DNA from: Frondihabitans peucedani
GTDB taxonomy: Bacteria > Actinomycetota > Actinomycetes > Actinomycetales > Microbacteriaceae
Length of the DNA stretch: 64,000 bases
NCBI RefSeq assembly: GCF_039537585.1
Contig: NZ_BAABAU010000001.1
Span: forward strand, 682,001 to 746,000
Direction of reading: 5' to 3'
Positions 57,909-64,000 of the stretch are shown piece by piece. The translations under genes were made by a program, and so were the position numbers. How positions within the stretch are numbered: the first letter of the stretch is position 1; each line of letters opens with the position of its first letter. A model generated the notes under the pieces. That model did no database searches. It was not told where the DNA came from and was given only the letters and a program-made list of their open reading frames with translations.

Positions 57909-60011
57909 TTGGGCACCATCGACACCGTCATCGAGCATCGAGCGGATCGGCCCCGGCTGTCCCGAAGGGCCGCTGCGGCCCGCTCCGGCCGGCGGCCGAG
58001 CGCTTTCGCAGCCGCCGTCGCACTGCTGCTGGCGTTCGTCGGCGCGATCCTGCTCGCCCCCTCGACGGCCGCGCACGCCACGGCCCCCGTCGAGCTGAAC
58101 GGCGCCTACGTCGTCGACAAGGCGGACGTCCTGAGCGGCTCCGACCAGTCGAAGATCGAGGCGGCGGTCAAGAAGACCCAGACCGACACCGGCATCACGC
58201 TGCTGGTCGTGTTCGTGCCGAGGTTCACCGACCCGTCCGACCGTGCCCAGTGGGGCTCCGAGATGGCGACCCTCAACAGCCTCGGCCAGAACGACGTCCT
58301 GCTCTCGGTCGCCGTCACCGACCGGCTCTACGACGTCCAGAAGTCGACCGCCTCGTCTCTGACCACCGACCAGCTGGCGAGCATCGAGAAGAACGACCTC
58401 GTGCCGCAGCTCCGCGACCGGCAGTGGGGCGCTGCCGCCGTCGCCCTCGCCACCGGCATCGACGAGGCCCAGGGCCCCGCCGACCTCAGCTGGATCCCGA
58501 TCGCCCTGCTCGTGGTGCTCGTCATCGCGGCGATCGTCGTGATCGTCGTGGTGACCCGTCGCCGCCGCTCGCGCAGAGCGCTCGAGGCCGAGCAGGCGGC
58601 GAGCCAGGCCGAGCTCGACCGGCGGGCGGGCGCCCTCCTCGTCGGCATCGACGACCAGATCACGCAGGCCACCCAGGAGGTCGACTTCGCCAGCGCGCAG
58701 TTCGGCGACGCCGCCGCCGCCCCGTTCGCGCAGGCGGTCGAGTCGGCGAAGGCGAGGGTCAGGCAGGCCTTCGAGCTCCGCCAGCAGCTCGACGACGAGA
58801 TCCCCGACACGCCCCAGCAGAAGCGGGAGTGGACGGAGCAGATCATCGCGCTCTGCGAGGCGGCACACGGAGACATCGAGGCGCAGTCCGAGGCGTACGA
58901 CCGGCTTCGCGCGTCCGAGGCGACCGTGGTGGACGACACCGCGAGGCTCCGCGCCGACATCCAGGCGGCCGAGGCCCGATCCGGGCAGTCCACGAGCACG
59001 CTCGCCGCTCTGACCTCCACGTACTCCGCCCGGGCCGTCGCCAGCATCTCCGGCAATCCGCAGCAGGTGGCGCAGCTCCTCGAGTTCGCCGGTCAGCGGG
59101 CCTCGGACGCCGAGGCGCAGATCCAGGCCGGCAGCAAGGGCGAGGCGGTCGGCTCCGTGCAGCGCGGACGCCAGGCGCTCGTCCAGGTCGGGCAGCTGCT
59201 CGACGCGATCGACAAGGCCGGGGCCACCCTCTCGACCGCGCAGGCGAGCATCGACGCCGCGACGGCCGACCTCCGATCCGACATCCAGGCCGCGCAGAAG
59301 GTGCCGGCGGGCGCCGTGCCGCAGGGCGCGGACCTCGCCGGAGCCGTCTCCGACGTCCAGGCCGCGCTCGGCTACGCCGAGGCCAACCGGGCCGACCCGC
59401 TCAGCGTGCTCGACCGCCTCTCGACGGCGAACACCAGGATCGACACGACCATGGCGACGGTCCGCGACGCCGAGGTCTCGAGGCAGCGCGTCGAGGCCGC
59501 CCTCGACCAGGCGCTCCTCGCCGCCCGCGGCCAGATCAGCTCCGCCCGCGACTTCATCGAGACCCGCCGGGGCGCGATCAGCGCCGGGCCGCGCACGCGC
59601 CTCTCGGAGGCCGAACGGCACCTCTCGACCGCGGTCTCCCTCGCGACCGCCGACCCGAACCGCGCCGTCGCCGAGGCGCAGCAGGCGGGCGCCATGGCGA
59701 ACGCGGCCGTGCAGGATGCGGACGCCGAAGTGGGCGCTTACCAGCAGCAGGGCTTCGGCGGCAGCCCGTTCGGCGGCGGGTACGGCGGATACGGTCGCGG
59801 CGGCGGGGGCGGGGCGAACCTCGGCGGGATCCTGACCGGCGTCCTCATCGGCGGTCTCCTCAACGGCGGAGGCGGCGGCTTCGGCGGCGGCGGCTGGGGT
59901 GGAGGCGGAGGCGACGGCGGCGGCTTCGGAGGGGGCGACTTCGGAGGCGGCGGCGACTTCGGCGGAGGCGGCGGAGGCGGCGGCTTCGACGACAGCGGCG
60001 GGCGCTTCTGA
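57909..60011 (+). CDS. TPM-domain membrane protein with coiled coil and Gly-rich tail
   Basis: Predicted 700 residues. A signal peptide or first helix at about 30-55 ends near SAHATA (AAHATAPVEL), followed by the extracytoplasmic TPM domain (about 60-195, VVDKADVLSGSDQSKIE, VFVPRFTD). One membrane helix (about 197-217) and a cytoplasmic helical region of some 350 residues follow. The last 75 residues are almost pure Gly/Phe. TTG at 57909 is the assumed start, since nothing better precedes the signal peptide. It lies 135 bp before pspA, and this pairing suggests joint work in membrane stress. Confidence 0.85.
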   Translation: MGTIDTVIEHRADRPRLSRRAAAARSGRRPSAFAAAVALLLAFVGAILLAPSTAAHATAPVELNGAYVVDKADVLSGSDQSKIEAAVKKTQTDTGITLLVVFVPRFTDPSDRAQWGSEMATLNSLGQNDVLLSVAVTDRLYDVQKSTASSLTTDQLASIEKNDLVPQLRDRQWGAAAVALATGIDEAQGPADLSWIPIALLVVLVIAAIVVIVVVTRRRRSRRALEAEQAASQAELDRRAGALLVGIDDQITQATQEVDFASAQFGDAAAAPFAQAVESAKARVRQAFELRQQLDDEIPDTPQQKREWTEQIIALCEAAHGDIEAQSEAYDRLRASEATVVDDTARLRADIQAAEARSGQSTSTLAALTSTYSARAVASISGNPQQVAQLLEFAGQRASDAEAQIQAGSKGEAVGSVQRGRQALVQVGQLLDAIDKAGATLSTAQASIDAATADLRSDIQAAQKVPAGAVPQGADLAGAVSDVQAALGYAEANRADPLSVLDRLSTANTRIDTTMATVRDAEVSRQRVEAALDQALLAARGQISSARDFIETRRGAISAGPRTRLSEAERHLSTAVSLATADPNRAVAEAQQAGAMANAAVQDADAEVGAYQQQGFGGSPFGGGYGGYGRGGGGGANLGGILTGVLIGGLLNGGGGGFGGGGWGGGGGDGGGFGGGDFGGGGDFGGGGGGGGFDDSGGRF

Positions 60012-60146
60012 CCCCGGGGCGAGACCCCGGGGCGAGCCACCGGGGCGAGCCCCCGGCGCCACACCCAGCCACCAGCACCCCACGATCACACACGGCACCC
60101 ACGCAACCCGACGTCCGGCAGCGGACATCACGAAAGGAAAGCACCG

Positions 60147-60905
60147 ATGGCAAAGCAGTCGATCTTCGGACGCATCGCGCAGCTCACGAAGGCCAACGTC
60201 AACAACCTGATCGATCAGGCCGAAGACCCGAAGCTGATGCTCGACCAGCTGGTCCGCGACTACACCAACAGCATCGCCGACGCCCGGAACGCCGTCGCCG
60301 AGACCATCGGCAACCTGCGCCTCCTCGAGCAGGACCACGAGGAGGACGTCGCGGCGGCCGCCGACTGGGGCACCAAGGCGCTGGCTGCCAGCCGCAAGGG
60401 CGACGAGCTCCGCACCGCGGGCAACGCAGCCGAGGCCGACAAGTTCGACGCGCTCGCCAAGGTCGCGCTCGGCCGCCAGCTGTCGAGCGAGAAGGAGGCC
60501 CGCGAGGCCGAGCCGACCATCGCGCAGCAGACGGAGGTCGTCGAGCGGCTGAAGAAGGGCCTGACCGGCATGGAGCAGAAGCTCCAGGATCTCAACGCCA
60601 AGCGCAACGAGCTCGTCGCGCGGTCGAAGATGGCGGAGGCCCAGGGCAGGGTCAACGACGCGATCGGCAGCATCAACGTGCTCGACCCCACGAGCGATCT
60701 GGGCCGCTTCGAGGACAAGATCCGGCGCGAGGAGGCGAAGGTCATGGGTCAGCAGGAGCTGCAGGCCTCCAGCCTCGACGCGCAGTTCGAGAGCCTCGAC
60801 GACCTCGACGCCCAGACCGAGGTCGAGGCGCGCCTCGCGCAGCTGAAGCTCGGCGGCGGGGCCGCCCCGGTCGAGCACTGGGAGTCGAAGCCGCTGGGCT
60901 CCTGA
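60147..60905 (+). CDS. pspA: PspA/IM30 family membrane-stress protein
   Basis: Predicted 252 residues, long coiled coil. N-terminus IFGRIAQLTKANVNNLIDQAEDPKLMLDQLVRD is typical. Binds stressed inner membrane and forms ESCRT-III-like scaffolds. ATG at 60147 has a GAAAGGAAA ribosome site. No PspF-like or ClgR-type regulator is nearby. Confidence 0.94.
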   Translation: MAKQSIFGRIAQLTKANVNNLIDQAEDPKLMLDQLVRDYTNSIADARNAVAETIGNLRLLEQDHEEDVAAAADWGTKALAASRKGDELRTAGNAAEADKFDALAKVALGRQLSSEKEAREAEPTIAQQTEVVERLKKGLTGMEQKLQDLNAKRNELVARSKMAEAQGRVNDAIGSINVLDPTSDLGRFEDKIRREEAKVMGQQELQASSLDAQFESLDDLDAQTEVEARLAQLKLGGGAAPVEHWESKPLGS

Positions 60906-60941
60906 TCCTGCAGCATCCCTCGTCGAGCGCCCGCTCGAGGA

Positions 60942-60973
60942 CTCGCCCCGACCGCCTGCGCGGTCGGGGCGAG
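60942..60973. terminator. 14-bp perfect hairpin after pspA
   Basis: CTCGCCCCGACCGC pairs with GCGGTCGGGGCGAG around the loop CTGC, 36 bp after the pspA stop. Very stable but without a T-tract. It probably ends the TPM-pspA transcript. Confidence 0.8.
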
Positions 60974-60996
60974 CCGTTCGTGGAAGACTCTGCGTC

Positions 60997-61824
60997 ATGA
61001 GGTTCGTCGCAGTACCCCAGTGGCAGGGCTCTCCCTCGTCGCGCGCCATGCGCCTGTCCGACGGTGCCGACGCCATCTTCGGCGACCTGCCGGCAAAGGC
61101 GAGCACGCTGATCGAGGTGCCGGTCGGCGCGGGCGACGCCCTCGGCACGACCATCCACCGCCTCTCCGCCATCAGCTCCACGGCCGACGCTCTCGCGGCC
61201 GAGCTGGCGTCCTCCGACGAGACGGCGCTCGTCGTCGGCGGCGACTGCGGCATCGAGCTCGCTGCCGTGGCCCACGCCTACCGCGACGACACCTGCGTGG
61301 TCTGGTTCGACGCGCACCCCGACCTCCACTCCCCCGAGTCGAGCGAGAGCGGTGCGTTCAGCGGGATGATCCTCGGCGCCCTCGTCGGTCGGGCCGACGA
61401 CGAGCTCCGCGCCGGAGCCGTCACGGTCACGCCGCCCCGCATCCCCACCAGCCGCGTGGTCCTCGCCGGGGCCCGCAGCTTCGACGACGCGGAGGACGCC
61501 TTCGTCGAGGAGTCGGGCATCGCCACGGTCAGCGCCTTCGACCTCGACCCGCAGGACGTCGTCGACGCGGTCGCCGCGACCGGCGCGACCTCCGTCTACA
61601 TCCACGTCGACCTCGACGTCCTCGATCCCTCCAGCTTCGACGGCCTGCTCGACCCGCAGCCGTTCGGCCTGGAGCCGGCCACCCTCGTGGCGACCATCCA
61701 GGCGCTCCGCGAGCGGTTCGAGCTCACCGGCGCCGGCATCTGCTCGTTCGCGCCGGCGACCGCCGAGGCGGCGGCCGACGACCTGGGCACGATCCTGCGC
61801 ATCGTCGGCGCCCTCGCCCGCTAG
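60997..61824 (+). CDS. Arginase/agmatinase-family protein
   Basis: Predicted 275 residues. Metal-site motifs of the ureohydrolase fold: WFDAHPDLHSP and HVDLDVLDPSSF are standard. The first motif reads GGDCGIEL where most members have GGDH, so a His metal ligand is replaced by Cys. Similar Cys forms exist in the family; activity and substrate cannot be stated. It follows the pspA terminator and ends at a TAG that is part of the next -10-like hexamer. Confidence 0.88.
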   Translation: MRFVAVPQWQGSPSSRAMRLSDGADAIFGDLPAKASTLIEVPVGAGDALGTTIHRLSAISSTADALAAELASSDETALVVGGDCGIELAAVAHAYRDDTCVVWFDAHPDLHSPESSESGAFSGMILGALVGRADDELRAGAVTVTPPRIPTSRVVLAGARSFDDAEDAFVEESGIATVSAFDLDPQDVVDAVAATGATSVYIHVDLDVLDPSSFDGLLDPQPFGLEPATLVATIQALRERFELTGAGICSFAPATAEAAADDLGTILRIVGALAR

Positions 61825-61834
61825 CCTTCGAGGC

Positions 61835-62653
61835 ATGAGCCCCCGTACCGCCCCCCAGGACCTCGACGACTCCCGCCCGCGCGTCTCGGTGGAGCGCGAC
61901 GGTCACGTGCTGATCATCGGTCTCGACCGCGAGGAGAAGCGGAACGCGGCCGACCTCCGCATGCTGAACGAGCTCGCCCTGGCCTACGGCCTGCTCGAGA
62001 GCGACCCCGACCTCTGGGTGGGCCTCCTGCACGCGAAGGGCGAGCACTTCACCGCGGGCCTCGACCTCGCGGACGTGGCGAAGGCGGTCACGCCGGAGGG
62101 CCTCGACATCGTCCCCGAGGGCGGCATGAACCCGTGGCAGGTCGACGGCGCGCAGCTGTCGAAGCCGGTCGTCATGGCCGTCCAGGGCACCTGCCTCACC
62201 CTCGGTGTCGAGCTGGCGCTCGTGAGCGACATCGTCATCTCGGCGAAGACCAGCCGCTTCGGCCAGATGGAGGTGCGACGAGGCATCCTGCCGTTCGGCG
62301 GCGCGACGACGAGGTTCCCGGCGCGCGTCGGCTGGGGCAACGCGATGCGGTGGATGCTGACCGGCGAGACCTTCGACGCCAAGGAGGCGCTCAGGATCGG
62401 ACTCGTGCAGGAGGTCGTCTTCAACGACCAGGTCTACAACCGCGCCTACGACCTCGCCCACCGGATCGCAGCCCAGGCGCCGCTGGCGGTGCAGGCGACT
62501 CTCGCGAACGCGCGCCTGGCCGTCCGGGACGGAGAGGCGGCAGCCGAGAAGAGGCTCCAGCCGGAGCTCGTCCGACTGATGCAGACCGACGACGCCGGCC
62601 TCGGCATGAAGTCGTTCCAGGCCCGCGGCGAGGCGGAGTTCACCGGCCGCTGA
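61835..62653 (+). CDS. Enoyl-CoA hydratase/isomerase family protein
   Basis: Predicted 272 residues, crotonase fold. HFTAGLDLADV and VQGTCLTLGVELAL form the oxyanion region; MEVRRGILPFGGATTRFP carries the typical Glu. Likely acts on acyl-CoA, substrate unknown. TAGCCT at 61822-61827 lies 7 nt before the ATG (leaderless-type), though a GAGG also precedes it. Only 10 bp after the arginase-like gene. Confidence 0.9.
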   Translation: MSPRTAPQDLDDSRPRVSVERDGHVLIIGLDREEKRNAADLRMLNELALAYGLLESDPDLWVGLLHAKGEHFTAGLDLADVAKAVTPEGLDIVPEGGMNPWQVDGAQLSKPVVMAVQGTCLTLGVELALVSDIVISAKTSRFGQMEVRRGILPFGGATTRFPARVGWGNAMRWMLTGETFDAKEALRIGLVQEVVFNDQVYNRAYDLAHRIAAQAPLAVQATLANARLAVRDGEAAAEKRLQPELVRLMQTDDAGLGMKSFQARGEAEFTGR

Positions 62654-62708
62654 CGCCGCCCGACCGGACTGCCGCAGACAGGACGATGGCCCGCGCAGGC
62701 AGAGCGAA

Positions 62709-62735
62709 GGCCCGCCACCTCGAGGGTGACGGGCC
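62709..62735. terminator. Bidirectional hairpin between convergent genes
   Basis: GGCCCGCCACC pairs with GGTGACGGGCC (11 bp, one C-A mismatch), loop TCGAG. It lies between the hydratase stop at 62653 and the CsbD stop at 62753. Confidence 0.7.
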
Positions 62736-62752
62736 GGACGCTGCAACGGGTG

Positions 62753-62926
62753 TCAGGACTTGAAGACGTCCTTGACGTTCTCGCCCGCCTTCTTGGCGGA
62801 TGCCTCGGCCTGGTCGCCGTGACCCTCTGCTTCGAGGTTCTCGTTGTCCGTGGCCTTGCCGGCTGCCTCTTTGGCCTTGCCGGCCGCATCCTGAGCAGCG
62901 TTCTGGATCTTGTCGCCGATACCCAT
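62753..62926 (-). CDS. CsbD family stress protein
   Basis: Predicted 57 residues, ATG at 62926 with a strong AAGGAGG ribosome site. Small, hydrophilic and Ala/Lys/Glu-rich (GIGDKIQNAAQDAAGKAKEAAG), as in CsbD-like general-stress proteins. Biochemical role unknown for the family. Confidence 0.88.
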   Translation of the reverse strand: MGIGDKIQNAAQDAAGKAKEAAGKATDNENLEAEGHGDQAEASAKKAGENVKDVFKS

Positions 62927-63081
62927 ACGAGCCTCCTTCTTTCGAGTTCGCGTCGCGGTTGCGCCGTCACGCAGCACCCTACGCGCCGTCCCGGGCCCCC
63001 TCCCAGGTTCCACCGAGGGAGATCGCGAGACTCCCGCCCCCGGATTCGCTGTGGCTGGGAACACCCGGGGGTGCCGGACGC

Positions 63082-63087
63082 TACCTT
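63082..63087 (+). promoter_or_regulatory. -10-like hexamer for a leaderless reductase gene
   Basis: TACCTT ends 6 nt before the ATG at 63094, and no ribosome site is seen. It matches the spacing at 12155 and 29761. Confidence 0.5.
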
Positions 63088-63093
63088 CAGATC

Positions 63094-64000
63094 ATGACGA
63101 CTTATGACCTGATCGTGATCGGTGCCGGAGCTGTCGGCGAGAACGTGGCCGACTACGCGACCCGCGGGGGCCTGAAGGTCGCCCTCGTCGAAGCCGAGCT
63201 CGTCGGCGGGGAGTGCTCCTACTGGGCCTGCATGCCGTCGAAGGCGCTCCTCATGAGCTCGACCGCCCTGAACGCGGCCCGCGCGGTCGGCGGGGCGCGG
63301 GAGGCCGTGACCGGCGAGCTCGACGTGCAGGCGGTGCTGAACCGCCGCGACTCCTTCACGAGCAACTGGGACGACTCGTCGCAGGCCGAGTGGGTCGCCG
63401 GCGCCGGGATCGACCTGATCCGCGGGCACGCCACCATCACCGGCGTCCGCGAGGTGACCGTCGACGGGCAGGTCCTGACCGCCACGCACGCGGTCGCCGC
63501 CGTCACCGGGTCGACCGCCCTGCTGCCCGACGTCCCGGGCCTCCGCGACGCCCGCCCCTGGACGAGCCGCGACGCGACGAGCGCCAAGGTGATCCCGCAG
63601 AGCCTGATGATCGTCGGCGGCGGCGTGGTCGCCGCCGAGATGGCGACGGCGTACCAGCAGCTCGGCGCGAAGGTCACCCTCGCTGCCCGCAGCGGACTCC
63701 TCGGCGGGCAGGAGCCCTTCGCCGGCGAGTTCGTGCGCGACGCGCTCACCGACCTCGGCGTCGACCTCCGACTGGGCGTCTCGCCGACCGAGGTCGTCCG
63801 CACCGAGCACGACCTCGTCGAGACGACCCTCTCCGACGGCACGACCGTCATCACCGACGAGATCCTGGTCGCCACCGGTCGTCTCCCCCGCACGGACGAC
63901 CTCGGCCTCGAGAACGTCGGCATCGAGCCGGGCGACTGGCTCCACGTCGACGACACGCTGCTCGTGCACGGCACCGACTGGCTGTACGGGGTGGGCGACG
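63094..64000 (+). CDS. Pyridine nucleotide-disulfide oxidoreductase, cut by window edge
   Basis: 302 codons visible. FAD motif IVIGAGAVGENVA at the N-terminus; redox pair in GGECSYWACMPSKALL (C-X4-C as in lipoamide dehydrogenase and mercuric reductase); NAD(P) motif MIVGGGVVAAEMATAY; second FAD motif ATGRLPRTDDLG. The dimerisation domain lies beyond the edge. Substrate class (dihydrolipoamide, mycothione, mercury or other) cannot be decided without it. Confidence 0.9.
   Translation, partial: MTTYDLIVIGAGAVGENVADYATRGGLKVALVEAELVGGECSYWACMPSKALLMSSTALNAARAVGGAREAVTGELDVQAVLNRRDSFTSNWDDSSQAEWVAGAGIDLIRGHATITGVREVTVDGQVLTATHAVAAVTGSTALLPDVPGLRDARPWTSRDATSAKVIPQSLMIVGGGVVAAEMATAYQQLGAKVTLAARSGLLGGQEPFAGEFVRDALTDLGVDLRLGVSPTEVVRTEHDLVETTLSDGTTVITDEILVATGRLPRTDDLGLENVGIEPGDWLHVDDTLLVHGTDWLYGVGD

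Noticed and set aside
56894-61000. Very long plus-strand open frame over the exporter, TPM and pspA genes
   Set aside because: Arg/Pro/Gly-rich shadow typical of GC-rich DNA. It overlaps well-supported genes on both strands and lacks any domain.

Overview
The window comes from the chromosome of a high-GC actinobacterium, most likely a member of the Microbacteriaceae. Three things point there. GC content is very high. The gene order argS, lysA, hom, thrC, thrB, rho, prfA, prmC, tsaC, wecA, atpBEFHAGDC is the classical actinobacterial order. Several genes have no Shine-Dalgarno leader. No genus can be fixed from sequence alone. Both window edges cut a gene: proS on the left and a flavoprotein disulfide reductase on the right. 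No transposase, integrase, rRNA or CRISPR was seen.

Layout. Positions 1-11.6 kb (minus strand) carry an FKBP lipoprotein, then dxr, a site-2 protease and ispG. Next come a six-gene MoxR/DUF58/VWA (Bat-like) block and proS. Positions 11.6-13.8 kb hold an OsmC protein, a divergent asparaginase-like gene and an unknown. Positions 13.9-29.6 kb (minus) hold one polarised locus: FHA protein, PP2C phosphatase, Ser/Thr kinase with an extracellular FN3-like domain, a 1,945-residue membrane-anchored Ig/FN3 protein, MoxR ATPase, DUF58 protein, a transglutaminase-fold membrane protein lacking its catalytic Cys and His, and a zinc-ribbon/FHA protein. I read this as an envelope-assembly system under phospho-control. 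Positions 29.8-31.1 kb hold ogt and yaaA facing each other. Positions 31.2-53.0 kb (minus) are the housekeeping run listed above. Positions 53-64 kb hold mixed accessory and metabolic genes: a lipoprotein, a glutamine-amidotransferase-like hydrolase, pdxH, tRNA-Arg(CCG), ynfA, a small protein, an EamA exporter, a TPM protein next to PspA, an arginase-family protein, an enoyl-CoA hydratase, a CsbD protein and the truncated reductase.

Most unusual non-coding signals. (1) Immediately 3' of tRNA-Arg(CCG), 55565-55982 holds ten copies of an 18-bp element. The first six are placed with exact dyad symmetry about 55688, and there is a 171-bp tandem duplication. (2) The octamer GCAGGATC and its complement occur at least 40 times in 64 kb, against roughly 2-3 expected from composition. 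It forms a perfect 10-bp tandem array at 41069-41108 and its core is paired in the terminator of the ATP synthase operon. (3) The start codon of rho lies in an 8-bp hairpin with its ribosome-binding site in the loop.

Functional logic. Transcription units are tightly packed. Many junctions are ATGA, GTGA or TGATG overlaps, which implies translational coupling. Convergent gene ends carry strong GC hairpins without U-tracts.
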